From NCBI GenBank assembly GCA_000442125.1, contig KE546969.1, forward strand, positions 558,001-622,000: DNA of 64,000 bases, written 5' to 3'. Source of the DNA: Opeltia flavorubescens (lineage: Eukaryota; Ascomycota; Lecanoromycetes; Teloschistales; Teloschistaceae). Shown here one piece after another: positions 1 to 14,075 of the stretch. Below the pieces are notes generated by a model. It had not been told where the DNA came from. It saw nothing but the letters and a program-made list of their open reading frames with translations, and did not search any database. Both the position numbers and the translations under genes were made by a program. Every line of letters begins with the position of its first letter. The stretch's first letter is position 1.

Positions 1-244
1 TAGGCAACTCCTTATAATTAAAAAATAATTAGAACTATAAAATTATTAAATAAGTAGCCTATAAATTTCGGATTAACGGAGCTATATAGTAGAATATAAA
101 AAACGCTTATCTAGATAATAATAGAATTAATTACTAAAAAATTAGTAACCTAAAGTCTATAGGGTTTTTATTAAATATAGGCGCTATTTATATTAAATAT
201 AGCTCTACCTCCTATAAACTCTATACCCGCTAGGCCTCCGGCCT
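1..244. other. Unassigned AT-rich edge sequence
   Basis: This stretch lies between the window edge and the start of homology to element D. It does not match the part of D between its left LTR and the homologous region (42697-42935), so it is either a divergent terminal region of the D0 subfamily or unrelated flanking DNA. A slightly GC-richer tail at about 205-245 is the only texture seen. Confidence 0.5.
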
Positions 245-2750
245 TATTTTAACCTAATAAATAAAGTATTAAATAGAAAAACCTCTATTTTTATAAATAT
301 AGCGTTTATAAAGGATTCGTTTAATTTTAAACTTTTTATTATTATTAATAATAGTTTAGAGTATAGGTATATAATAGCGCTAGTAGAAATTATTACTAGA
401 GTTAGTAATAGGCTTTAAATATATTATTAATATTATATTATAGATTTTTATAATAGATAATAGCTTTAAATAGTAAAGTAATAGTTTAATATATTTAATA
501 GTTTTAAAAGGGCCTACTAGCTATTATTTAATCTTCTTAAAAATAAGTTTTAATATATTATAGCTTCGATATAATTATTTTTTTATAAAATCGCTAATTT
601 TAAAATAAACTAGTTAGTAATATATATTATAATTTTTTTTTATTTTTATTATAATAAAAGTAATCGTATCTTTAATATTAATATATATAGGTTAGTATTC
701 TTTTATAGTTACCGATATTATAATATTCTATATTATAAGTATATTTATAAACTTACTAGTTTTTAGAATAGTCGATTTATAATAATAAGTTATTTATATT
801 ATAGTTAAAAAGATAGCTAGTTTTTGAATAAAAACGTTAACGGGAGTTTTAAAGCCTATTATATCTTTTAATTAAATAGCTTATTTAAAGTTTAGTAGAT
901 ATAAAATATCTAATATTTTATAAATTTTAAATTTAAATAGTATTTAATTAAGTATTTTAAATATAGTACTAGAGGTTATCAAGTTATTAAAAGGTATTAA
1001 TATTTATAAAAAAATAATAGGCTATAGTTTAAAATCGTCTAGTATAGCGATATAATAGTATATAATATTTTTAGCGGTTTAATTAAACCGTTTTAATATA
1101 CTATTAATTTATAAATATTAAAAAATAAAATATTATAAATCCACTTTTAATACTTTAAATATCTAGCGCTATAATTAACCTATAAACTTTTTATTATAAT
1201 TTAAAAGTACTACTTATAATACGCTCTAATTTAACTTTATTTGTTTATTTAATAGCTAATTAATCTATTATTTATTACTTTAAATAATCTTTTTAAATAT
1301 ATAGATAACTATTTTTATAAATTGATTTATTATTAATATATAATAATTATACCTTTTATATTATTTTAGTAGAATAAAAATAAAATCGATAGTATATATA
1401 TAGAATAATTTTACCGGGCTAAATACTAGCTATAAAACTTAATATAGGCGGTAATAAGATATTTAATTAATTTTATACTATAAATAATAATAAATAAATT
1501 TATATAGCTTTATTAATATATTATATATATAAAAGCCTTTTATTAGGCGTTTCTACGTATATATATAGCCGAAATAGCCTATTTTATTATATACTAGCTA
1601 GAATACTTCTTTTTCTATATCTATAGGTATTATTTAACGTATATCTTACTTATTATTATTAAAGTAGAATAGCGCGTTAATAATATAATATGGTAGTTTA
1701 ATAATATTATTATTTAATTTTATATTAACTTTAATAAATTTTTTAATTTTAACCTAATAACTTTTTTTTATATACTTATTAATTAATTATTAACGGAATT
1801 TAGTTAATATTTTTATTAGGTTTACTAGGAAGTAACGTACTATAGAAGTATTTATATTTAGCGATTTATCTATTTTTAAGTAATACTTATAGCTAGCGAG
1901 CTTCGATAATATATTTAAAACTATATTTATAACTTTAAACTTATAGTAAATATTAAATTTAAATTATTAAAGGTATTTAGAAATTTATATTAAATAAAAC
2001 TTAAGCTTTTTTATAGATACTATATTTAAACTAGTCTAGTATAAAATATTAACTCTAGTTGAATAATAGGTATAAATAATAGTAATATATTTAATTATTT
2101 TAATTATATAACGGATCTTTTTAATAATTTAAATAATATTTATAACCTTTAATTCTATAAATTAATAGCGTATTTTAACGTCTAATAGTAAATAATCAAA
2201 AAATAGAATCGATCGTTTAAATTTTTATTTAGGTTTTTTACCTACTATATAAGTAGCTTGGTTTAAATTATAATAAATATAAGTTATAAAATTAAATTTT
2301 TTATTAATATTTAGATTTATATATAGTATTAAGCTTTTATTAAAGTAGATCAGGATTAATAATAAAAAAAAGAGCTTTTATAGATAATAAAATACGTTAA
2401 ACTTTTTAAATATAGGTATTACTAATAGACTTTAGATAGCAGCCTTTTTATAAATATTACCTCTATAGAAATATCGCGGTTTATATATATTTTACGCTTT
2501 TAAAGTAGTTTAATAATAGTTATATAATTATTAATATATTACCGAAGGTAGTTTATTAGGTTAAAATATTTTTTAAACTATTAAAATATATATAAAAATA
2601 AAAGTTTTAAAATTACTTTTAATTTATTTTTTATAGTAATAAATTTAAAGATATTAATCTTTTAGCCTAATATATATATAGATATATAGCTAATAAACGA
2701 TTTTATAGATAATAAATATAAATTTATAGTATTCAGCGTGTTAAAAATCT
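245..2750 (-). mobile_element. Partial Ty3/Gypsy fossil D0
   Basis: This segment runs collinear with about 42936-45425 of element D; the two differ mostly by C/T and G/A transitions. Read on the minus strand it holds family-typical traces of a Gypsy polyprotein: an RNase H region at about 2180-2360 and an integrase core at about 1250-1480, which orders RT, RNase H and integrase from right to left. Homology to D stops abruptly near 2750, where a GC-rich island begins. The left side may continue outside the window. It is a broken fossil with very many RIP-type breaks. No LTR could be shown for this copy. Confidence 0.75.
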
Positions 2751-2855
2751 ACATCCTAAGATTGTAAAACGAGCCCTATCCGGTTTAAGGGGCGCAAAGC
2801 TAGCTCCAGCCGCCGGACGCGCCTTTAACTACTAAGCTAGCCCTTTCGGTCCCTA
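2751..2855 (-). other. GC-rich RIP-spared island with pol III A-box-like motif
   Basis: A block of about 105 bp keeps CpA, TpG and many CpG sites and is much GC-richer than anything around it. On the minus strand TAGCTTAGTAG (2829-2839) fits the pol III A-box consensus TRGYNNARNNG at every position. A weak B-box-like GGCTCGTTTT lies about 55 bp downstream (2766-2775). A GGCGC/GCGCC pair between them can fold as a stem. No complete tRNA cloverleaf can be drawn: acceptor and T arms do not pair. It may be a fragment of a tRNA-derived SINE or a tRNA relic, inserted after the surrounding DNA was mutated or too short to attract RIP. It sits exactly at the breakpoint of D0. Confidence 0.45.
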
Positions 2856-5800
2856 AATATAGCTATTCTACTGATAGATAAATAGCTAATAACGATTATT
2901 TTTTAAATATTTTTTATATATTATAAATAAATATATTTATATTTATCTTAAATTTAATAAATATAATTAGTAATTTATTAAACTATAATTTAATTTATAT
3001 TATTTATATTATTTAAATTTATAATAATAATATTATAAAACTTTTAATCGTTTATTAATACATATTTAGATATTATAATAGATTTTATTTAATAAATTTC
3101 CTTAAATATTTATTAAATAATAACGTAATTTTATTACTTTATTATATTAATATTAATAAATAAAATAATTTATATATTTTATTTAACTTCTCTTATATAT
3201 TTAACGGGAATCGTAATATTTAAAGGTTTTTAATATATATTAATAAAAGTAGTTATAATATAACTACTATTTCTATTATTATAGATATATCTATAAAGCC
3301 TTTTTTATATATATAAACTAGCGATATATATTTCTATTACGCCTATTTTAATCTTTTACTATTATTAGCTATTAAAAATTATATAAAAACGCTAATAATT
3401 ATTAATACTCTTACTAGGCTTTGATATTTATAGTAGAAGCCGTTAATTTTAAATAGAAAAATATATAGTTAATCTAATAAGAAAGAAAAAATAGAATTTA
3501 CTTAAAGAATTAATTATTATTAAGCCTTTTTTTTTAATTAAAAGCTATCGCTTTTTTATCTATATATATTAAATAGTATTTATATTATAGATATTTTAAT
3601 ATTTAAATAGTACCTTTAAACTTTAATAAAACCGCTACCGAAATTAATTTTATTATAAGTATTTATAGTATAAATACTACTATAAAAAGGATAGTCCGCG
3701 AAAATATTATAAATAAACTAGTATATAGTAGAACTTTTATTTAGCGTAGTATTTATAACGATATTTATAGTTTAAATAATACTATTTATATAATTAAAAA
3801 GATTTAAAAAGTTATTAAATATAGTTTAAAAGTATTTTAATATTTTAAATATAAATATAAAATTTAAAAAGGAGATTTAAATTAATAAAGCTTTTATAAT
3901 AGTTTATTTTTTTTATAATACTTTAACTAGTACTTTACTATATTATTAAATTTCAAATTAAACTTTTTAATTATAATCCGAACTTTTATATAATTTATTA
4001 TTAAATAATATTTTTTAAATATTATATTATAATTAAAACTTTTTTAAAATATAATTAAAAAGAATTACTTTTTTTTATAAAATTCTAGAGTTTTTAGATT
4101 TAATATTTTTATATTCTATTAAACGATTTAATCGAATTAAAAATTAAAGTAATTTATATAAAAACTAATAAAGATTCCTATAATTCTATATCTAGAGTAG
4201 GTTAAAAAGCTAATATTTTTATTAAAGCCTATAACTATTAAACTAGTTATAAAAACTTTTATATTCGATTTTTTACGCTTTTTTATTATAGTATCCTCTA
4301 GAGTAGTAATTTTTTTATTTAGAATTTTATTTTATAGATTTTAAAATAAAATTAGTATATATAATATTATATATTATAAGATATTATTTATTTAAAAATA
4401 AGCTATTCTTTATTAATATATTTATTATTATTAAACTCATCTTTTTTTTTTTTTTATTCGATTTTTTTTAACTTCCGCCTTTAAGGTATATAAAGTTTTT
4501 TAAAGATATAATATTATATTAGTATTTTATATTATAAATTTACTATAGTAACTTCTTTTTATATAAAAATAGGATAATTTATTAAAAGTAAGATTCTAAA
4601 ATTATATATTAAATAATAAACTTCGTTATTAATAATTAAATAGCCTATATTCTATTAGTACTAGTAAATTTATATTCTCGCTTATAATTTAAAAAGAAAA
4701 ATTAATAGTTAAAATCTTATATTAAATAATAGGTAAAATTATTATTATTTTTTCCTTTAATATCTACTCTATAAATAATATAAATAATAATTAAATATTA
4801 TATTAATTAAAAAACTAAGCTTTTTCTATAATCTAAATACGAGTATTAATTCTAAAAGTTAGTAAGGTCCTTTTTAAAAGGTAAAATTATATTTATAATT
4901 AAATCGCGGAAATATTATATAATATTATATAATTTTAAAACCTTTAAAAAACTAGTTTTAAAAAATATATATAGTTTTAATTATAAAAGTTTAGTATTTA
5001 AATTATTAGAATATATAATATAATCTATAGTTAAAATATTTTAAGAAGATAATAGAATAGTATTTATAATAATTTATTAATTTAGAAATTTTTTATAAAG
5101 ATAAATTTATAAAAGTTTATATAAATAAAATTATATTTTAATTTAAGAGGGATTTTAGCGAGTATTTTTTAATATTTAATAGAAAAGAATTTTTATTAAA
5201 TAAAAGTTATATTTAAAAATAAAAGATATATAATTCTTTAAATAATTTTTTTAATATTTAAAATTTACTATTTAAAAGATATTAAATATATATTTAATTT
5301 AAAAGGTCAAATTTTTAAATAAAAAGCTAATTATTATTTATATAATTAGAATAAAATTTCTACTAGTTATTATTATTAATTTATAATTATTAATAGCTTA
5401 AAATAAAATTTATTAATTTTAATATTAATTTTTAATTTTAATTAAGTATATATAAGTTTTAACTTTATTTTTAAAATTATAAAAAAAATTTAATTTCGTC
5501 TTTTTTAACCTTTAAAAAAACGGTATAGAATATTTAAATAGTCGTTTTATTATTAAAAAAGTATATTTTTATATAATATTATTTTTTATATAAAAAGCTT
5601 TTATATTTAAATAGTAGCTTTTAGATTTAAAAAAAAACCGCTGCTTATTTTAATTTTATATAATAGTAGGATTGTTATTATAGAAATAGTTAATAAAAAT
5701 ATTCTAATTTATTTAATAGATATTATAGTTTTAATTAAATATTATAATAATAAATTAACTAGCGATTTAATTCCTATATAATAAAAATTTAATATTAAAT

Positions 5801-6383
5801 TAAGCGGCGGGTTTAGTAATAGAAAAATATTATATTATATTACTTTACTGTATAAAATAGGAATTAAAGATTTTACCGAATTATAAAAATTATTTAACTC
5901 TTTCTATAATTTAAGATTTTAATTATCTAGTATATATAGTATTATTAGTAGTTTTTCCCTTTTATTAGTATTATTAAATTTTTAACTATTAAATACTTTA
6001 AATAATTATATAAAGGCGTAACTCTCTTATAATTAATATTCTATTTTATAATTATTTTCTTTTTAAACTAGAAAACTAGTTTATATTTAGTAAATAAAAA
6101 ATAGAGCTTATTATTTAATAAAAAACCTTTTAAATAAAATCTAGTTATTTTATCTTTATTAAAGTAGACTATATTAAAATTAAAAAAATAAAAGGCCTAT
6201 TTTATTTAAAAGGCTTATTATAATATTTTAATAATTATATTAATATAAAAATATAGTTTTAAATTTAAGGAAAACTATAAATTTATTATCCTTATAGCTA
6301 GTTATATTAAAGGAAATTATTTTTTAATAAATTTATAAAAATATAAATAAATAAAAATAAAAAAATCGGGTTAAAAATATAAA
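2856..6383. other. Unassigned RIP-altered DNA
   Basis: About 3.5 kb of AT-rich, TpA-rich sequence with no open frame and no family I recognise. It was contiguous with 14076 onward before element A inserted. It does not match elements A-D by eye. It is probably older transposon debris, but that is inference. Confidence 0.5.
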
Positions 6384-6388
6384 TATAA
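6384..6388. repeat. Left target-site duplication of element A (TATAA)
   Basis: TATAA lies immediately outside the left LTR and is matched by TATAA at 14071-14075 just outside the right LTR. A 5-bp duplication is normal for Ty3/Gypsy integrases. Confidence 0.88.
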
Positions 6389-6645
6389 TATTACAGTTAG
6401 CAATAGTCTAGCTTATTATAATATCGTAAAACCGTTGTATAGCTTCGGCTAAAACGTTATATCGCTATATTATACTAGTAGGAAAGGGGGCCTTTATAGT
6501 TAAAGGAATTCCCTTTAATATTTATAGCTCTTTAGATATTAATATATATATATTCTTTACGTATAGCTCTATATATATAATAATAAAACGCTAGACTATT
6601 ATTTATATTTCTATATAGTTTCCCTATTATTATATTCTTTTTATA
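6389..6645 (+). repeat. Left LTR of element A
   Basis: Direct repeat of 257 bp matching 13814-14070. The ends read TATTACAG and TTTTTATA here, against TATTATAA and TTTTTACA in the right copy, consistent with an original TGT...ACA LTR altered by CpA/TpG transitions. Differences between the two LTRs are nearly all C/T or G/A. Confidence 0.9.
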
Positions 6646-9600
6646 TTTTAATATCTCTACTTTTTATAAAAGGCAGTTCGATTATATTATAAAACTATAA
6701 CGCGAGGTAGTAATAGTAATATTACGCTTATAACTAGATTATAACCGCTAATAAATATAACTATACTATAAAATAATAATATAGATAAACTTATTAATAA
6801 TATTTTAAATATAAAGATTCAAGCCTTTAAAATAGAATAAACTCTAGCTTATTAATAAAAAAAGTTAGAAATATTAAAAGCTAAAAAGGAATTAAGATTT
6901 CTAGAGTTATTTATTATTATATATCAATAATAAGCCTTTAAAACTCTAATTAACGACTTTAAATATATTAAAAAATAGAAAATAAATAAAAAGTCGAAAT
7001 TAAAGGTTCCTAACCTTATTTAATATAAAAGTAAAAATTATATAAAATATATACTATTTAAACGCGAATATGAATATATTTTTAAAATTTATTTAATTAT
7101 ATATAAGATAAAAACTTTAAGGATTCTATTTAATATAAACTACCTTAGTTATTATTTAATAAATATATAGAATCGAATTAAAAAAATAAACCTAAATACT
7201 AGGTTTAAAATAATCTAAAAGAAATAATTAAAACTTTTACTAGATTAGCTCAACTTTTAAACTATTTATAATATTAAAATAATATTATAATATTTTAATA
7301 CGAAATACCGCGATAAATAAAATATTCTTTTATTTATTAAATATTTAAAAGACCTTAAAAATTATATAAAAAAATTTTTATTAGATTATATTCAGGTAAA
7401 TATTCTAAAAAACGCCTTTTAAAGTAGTATAGCCGATAAAATATTTAAAATATCTAACCCTCTAAAAATATATTAAAGGATTATTAATTAAATAATTAAA
7501 ATTAAATCAATTTAATTATAATATTAAGCGTATATTAATTATAATAATATAAATACTAGAATATCGAATTTTAAAAGCTATAGAAATAGTTAAAAAGGAT
7601 AAAATCCGTTTAATACTACTATACTAGCGACTAGCGCGAATATAATAATAACTAGTTACGGAGATTATAAAGGCTAGTATAATTCCTAAAAGTATAGTTT
7701 AAATAATAGCCGCGGATTTTATAAGGATAATAATATATTAACGATAATTATTTACTAAAACTATAGTAAAAAAAGCTATAAAAAACCCGATTACCCTTAT
7801 AAAAATAAAAAAAGAAAAAATAAAACCTAATAAATATTATTTTTATACTACTAGGTCGTTAATAAACGGGACTATAGATATTTTATTTAATTATAAATAT
7901 AACTATTTAAAAGAAAGGATAAAAAGTTAAATTAATTATATTTATTAATTATAATATAAGCCTAAATTTTATATTATAATATTATATAAAAAAGCTAAAA
8001 TTATATAATAACCGCGATATTAAAACGCTGGTTAGAATACTAAATAATATAAGCTTAACTTATTTTTAAAAATATAAATTTCTAGTTAACTTTACTAATT
8101 TAAAAAAGAAATCTAGAATAATAATAAATAAATATATTAAAACGAATATTAAGTCCTTTAATATTATATTTAGCTTCTTATAGTTATATTAATATAATCT
8201 AGATATTAATTAGATATATATATAATAGATATAACGCGATTCCGGCGCTATTCTAGTAAGAATAAATATTAAATTAATCCCGGCTAAAGAATTAGAATAT
8301 CTATTAAAAATAGAAAGATTTAAATAGTTATATCTTTTTAATATAAAGCTATATAATAAAAATAATATAATTACTTTATATAGTATTAAAGAGGCGATTT
8401 TACCTAAAAAGTATACTAATTTAAAAAAGGTTTATAATCTTTAAAGAGCTAATAAACTTTTTAAATATTCTATAAATAATTACGCTTTTAAAATAACGGG
8501 TAATCTATTATTTAGACCTTTATATAATTTTTTAATTATTAAATTAAAGATTTTACGGACTTATATTAATAAAAATTTAATAAAAAAGTTTATTTATTAT
8601 TTAATATTACGAGTTAGCGCTTAAATTATATTTATAAAAAAGAAAAATAATAACTTTTATCTTTATATCGACTATTAGAAGTTAAACCGGGTTATTATTA
8701 AAAACCGGTACTTTTTTCCTCTAATATTAGAAGCTTTAAATAAGCTATATAAAATAATAATTTTTATTCGTTTAAATATTTAAAATACCTATTATTATAT
8801 TAAAATCTAAAAGGGCGATAAATAAAAAATAGTATTCTATATTTATTATAACTATTTTAAATATTATATTATATTATTTAGTTTAATAAATACCCCGGCT
8901 ACCTTTTAAGCATATATTAATAATATTTTTAGAAACTTCTTAAACCTTTTTATTATAGTATATATAAATAATTTACTAGTCTACTTTAAAAATAAAATTA
9001 AGTACCTAATATATATATAAAAGGTCCTCGCGAGATTATTATAATATAGGCTATATATTAAATTAAAGAAGTATTTATTTAATATATATAAAGTTAGGTT
9101 TATAAAATTTATTATTCGTTTTAATAATATTATAATAAAAAAGTCCTATATTAAATATATAAAGAATTAACTTTTTTTAAAATTATATTATAATATATAA
9201 TATTTTTTTAAATTTATAAACTTTTACTAATATTTTATTAAAGTATTCTCGCGGGTAATATTACCGCTAATATCTTTATTAAAAAATAGTAATAAAGGGA
9301 AGTTTAATATTAAATTTATCCTAATTAAAAAAATAGTTAGCGCGTTTAAAATATTAAAGAAACGTTTTATAATAGTATTTATTTTATAATAATTTAATTA
9401 TATACTTTAAATTTATATTAAAATAGATACTTTAAAATATATTATTTTAATAATTATCTCGTAGCCTTTTAATACTAATATATAGATTTATTAGTACCTT
9501 ATTATTTACTAATTCTAGAAGAAAATAATAACTAAGTATAACTATAATATTAGGGATTTAGAAATACTAGCTATCGTTTATACTTATAAATAGTAGTAAT

Positions 9601-12044
9601 ATTATATTAAAAAGGCCCTTTATAAAATAAAAATTATTATTAATTATATAAATTTTTATAACTTTTTTATAAAAAAAAAGTTTAGTTATAGAAATACTAA
9701 ATAATAAAAATAGCTAGCTAGGCTAGATTTAGATTTAAAGTATAAGCTAAGTAAATTAAACTCTATTAATATAATATTATAAAAAAGCGACTATAAGATA
9801 TTTAAAGCCTACGCCGCTTTTAATATTTTAAACTAAAAGTATATCTTTTCGACCCTATATCTTAAAAAGTTTTAAAAGAATTTTAAAAAAAGTATAAAAC
9901 TAATTATAGATCTTTTAAAAATCTAATACTACTTATTTAAAACTTTTATAAAATAAAATAGAAATAAATCCAAAAGCTTATAAAAGATTTTAAATAATAT
10001 TAAAAAATTATTAAAAAGCGATAAAAAGAGCTATTTTAATAATAAAATATTATTAATTAACTTTAAAAATATTTAAAAAAGCTTTTAAAAATTATTTAAA
10101 AATATTAAAACCGCTATTAAAGATATTTAAAAAGTAGTAGTAATATATTATATAGTAAAAAAGGCGAAAGTTAATATTTTTAATAAAAAAGGCGAGTTTT
10201 TAAAAAATATCTTTAAATATAAATTTTTAATAAAGGGTTATATATTTAATATCTATATAAAGGAGTATAATAATATTATATTATCTATATTTTTTTATAA
10301 TTAAAGAATACCCTTAATATTAATAAAAAATAAAAATAAAAGTACTTTAAAAAATAACGTAAAAGTATTAATTCCGCTTTTTATAATTAAAAAAAAATCT
10401 TTTAAAATAAAAAAAAAGCAAATACTAATAAAAACTTATAGTCTTAAGGTATATAAAAAGTTAAAAGCTTTTTATAAACCCGATACTATTATATATAACG
10501 ACGCTTAATTAATTTTTTTAAATAATTTTAATAGTTCTAAAAACCTATAATTAAAATAATAAGTCGTTAAAAAAGCAATTTTAAAAAATATATATAATAT
10601 ACCTTTACTATCCTTCTACTATATTATAAAAGGGTTTTAAAAGCTTAATAATATAACTAGAAAATTAGTATTTTTAAAAAAAAAATTACCTAATAATTCG
10701 TTAAGCGTTTATATAACGCTAGAATAATTTAATAAAAGTTATAAATAGTACTAGAACTAAAAATTACTCTATTATAATAAAAAATAATATCTACCTTTTA
10801 ATATAATTAGGTAAAAGGCCTTTAAGTATAATTATAACGATTTTATAACGGGTTACTTCGACTATAAAAAAATATTAAAGCTTATTTACTAAAAATACTT
10901 TTAATTAAATATAATAAAGGATATTAAATACTATATATATATCTATAATATATACTATTAAGTAAAATCTATAAGGTATAAATCGTATAATAAAATATAG
11001 CTATTAAAAAGACCTCTAAAACTGTTTAACGATCTAACTATAGATTTTATTACTAACCTACCCCTATATAAACGCTTCCGCGTTATATACGATTCGATTT
11101 TTATAATAGTCGACCGCTATATAAAGCTCGCTATATATATTTTATACTAGATAATTATAACTATAAAAAAACTAGTAGATATTTTTATTAATAAGGTATA
11201 TAATTATTATAATATATTTAAATCGCTAGTTTTTAATTAAAGAACTTTTTTTATTTTATAATTTTAGTTTATTTTTTACTATTATTTAAAAATTAAGCGT
11301 TATTTAAATACTACTTTCTATTTATAAACTAACGGGTAAATTAAGCGATAAAATTAAATTTTAGAATAATTTTTAAAGGGCTTTATTAATTATAATTAAA
11401 ATAATTAGAATAAATAACTACCTTTTATAGAATTTATATATAATAATAGTAAGTATACTTCTATTAGTATAACGCTATTCTTTACTACTATTAATAGATA
11501 TTCTAATTTAAGAAATAATATCTAAATCGATAATATTAAAAATAATATATTTAAAGCGCGTTAATATACTAAAAGATATATATATATATATATTTAGCTT
11601 AAAAACTAATAAAAAGTAGTAATAGAAAAATAATTTAAATATTATAATTAAAAATATTTTATAAAATCTTTTACTACTAGCGATATAATATAATTAAATA
11701 AGTATAATATTAAAATAAAAAAGCTATTAAAAAAACTAGATTATAAATTCTATAGGCCTTTTAAAGTAATAAAACTAGTAAGCTTATAATTATACCGTCT
11801 AGAACTTCTAGCGTTAATAAATCGTATCTATTTTATTTTTTATATCTTTTTTTTTAAATTATATATAATAATAGAAAAGAGAGATAAAAAAAATCTACTA
11901 TTTTTATTTATTAATAGTAAAAAGTAATATAAAATAAAAAAAGTACTTAATTTAAGATAGTACTATAAGAAATTATAATACCTAGTAAAATAGTTTAATT
12001 ATAGCCCTAAAAATAATAGCTAGTTTAATACTAAAAAAATATCG

Positions 12045-13813
12045 GGAGCTAGTAAATATATAAAGGACTTCTATTATATATATTTTAAAAAACTATTAAA
12101 TAATAGTAAAAAGGGCTCTTTAAAAAAAAAGTAAAAAAAAAAAATAAACTATAACTAAATTATATATAAGTATATAAATAAAGTAATAAGTAAAGTAATA
12201 AATAATACTAAAAATATAAAGTAGTAATAAAAATAAAACTTTATATAATTACTAAAGCTTACTAATAGAATATATATTAAAAAATATATATTATAAAGTA
12301 TATTATTAAAAAAGATTAAAATTAAAAGGAGACTTTATTAAAATATAAACCTTAAAACTATAACTACCTAAAAGTAATATAAGCCTAAAAATAAAATATA
12401 AAAATAAATATATAAAAATAAATATTAAAAATAAATATAAAATATTAAATAAATATAAAACTATATAATAATATTACCTTTTTTTACTTCACTCTTATTA
12501 ATAGAAAAAAGATTATTTTTTTTAGCCGAATTTAATTACTCCTTTTTAATAATTAAAGAATCTAAACGGTTCTAGTATAAAATTAGCGCGCGAAATAATA
12601 TAAAAGAAATAAATATATAATAAAATATATTATATTAATATCTATATTAATCGACTTTTTTAAAATATAAATAGTTTTAATAATATTAAAAATATTAATA
12701 GTCTTCTTTTATTATATTTTAGCTTTCTTTTAAACTTTAATTTATTTATAATTAAAAAGGATAATAGTACACGAATAATATATAATATATTATTTTTTAT
12801 TTTTATTAGTAATATTAGTAGTAATAATAATAAAGATTATTTTATTAACTATTAAAATAAATCTTTAAGAAATCTATATAGGTTAAAGAAGCTACTATAA
12901 TATATAAACTTAATATACTAGCTTATATTTCTTTTAAAGTCTAGAATAACATATATAATACTTAAAACTAACGTTAGATTTTATATAATAAATAAGAGTA
13001 TAATAAATAATAAAGTTATTCTTCGACTATTTCTTATTAAAGATTATTAAATAATAATATTAAATAAATAATATATACTATAATACTAGCTTTAATATAT
13101 TAATAGTAATAATCCTTTTATAAAATTAAAATACTTAATAATATTAGAGTATTAGGCGCTTATATATTTTAAAAAGTTTTTTTAATTATAAAAGTTTTAA
13201 AAGCTTTAAGATTTATAATAAAAAATATAAAAATTAAAGAAAGTTTATAAAAGAATAGAGCTAGTAAATAAAAATAAAATATAATAAAAATAATAAAAAT
13301 TTAAGTTAAAGAATAGATTTATACTAGGGAAAAAACGTTTATTATATATTTATAAGTAAAAAATAGAATTATATTATTTAATATAAGGTCTATAATATTA
13401 GTAATATAAATTAAATTATNTAAAATTTAATAGCTTTAATTATTTATAATTATTATAGCGTAGTATAACTATTAAATAGAGTTATTAAGCGATATTAATT
13501 TCTATAAATATATTTTAGCACGAGTATTTAATAAGTATTAAAGGGTATTAATAATATATTATAATATAATAACTAATATTAATATTAATACTAAATAATT
13601 TTTAATATATAAAATAAAACTATTTATATATTTTATATATAATAATAAGACGCTCTATATATAAATATATATTAGCGTTATATACTTTTAAATTATTAAT
13701 TTAATTAATACGCGCTTAAGTACGCGCGCTTTATATAAAGGGCTTAGCTATTTATTATATATATATCGCCTAATTATAGAATAGTAAGGATACTACTATA
13801 GAAAAAAAGATAT
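12045..13813. other. Unexplained 3' segment inside element A
   Basis: Between the chromodomain trace and the right LTR lie about 1.77 kb of AT-rich sequence. Its first part (about 12120-12480) is low complexity, made of short A-rich and TA-rich runs. No second coding region, nested LTR or inverted repeat was recognised. It could be a long untranslated region, an accessory region, or a decayed nested insertion. Confidence 0.5.
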
Positions 13814-14070
13814 TATTATAATTAGTAATAGTTTAACTTATTATAATATCGTAAAACCGTTATATAGCTTCGATTAAAATATTATATCGCTATATTATAC
13901 TAGTAGGAAANGNGGCCTNTATANTTANANGAATTCCNNCTAATATTTATAGCTCTCTAGATATTAATATATATATATTCTCTANNTATAGCTCCGTATA
14001 TANGATAGTAGAANNCTAGACTATTANNTATACTTCTATACAGTTTCCCTGCTATTATATCCTTTTTACA
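13814..14070 (+). repeat. Right LTR of element A
   Basis: 257 bp, same length as the left LTR, ending TTTTTACA and followed by the TATAA duplication. Fifteen of the window's ambiguous bases fall between 13911 and 14028, inside this LTR, which suggests mixed reads from several genomic copies at assembly. Confidence 0.9.
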
Positions 14071-14075
14071 TATAA
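14071..14075. repeat. Right target-site duplication of element A (TATAA)
   Basis: Identical to 6384-6388 and directly outside the right LTR. Confidence 0.88.

Larger units (their letters stand above)
6389..14070 (+). mobile_element. Ty3/Gypsy chromovirus fossil, element A
   Basis: A structurally complete but broken LTR retrotransposon of 7,682 bp with two 257-bp LTRs and a TATAA target duplication. Parts recognisable on the plus strand by family-typical residues are: a gag zinc-knuckle trace near 7755-7800, reverse transcriptase at about 8570-9010, RNase H at about 9440-9720, integrase at about 10770-11560 and a chromodomain-like C-terminal tail at about 11920-12040. The order RT, RNase H, integrase, chromodomain is that of chromoviruses. 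About 1.8 kb between the chromodomain and the right LTR is unexplained and unusually long for the family. RIP has introduced very many breaks. It inserted into already AT-rich DNA, and its age cannot be read from LTR divergence because RIP dominates it. Confidence 0.9.

Noticed and set aside
2751-2855. Complete tRNA gene
   Set aside because: The A-box fits, but acceptor and T arms do not pair and the B-box is weak, so only an A-box-like island is claimed.
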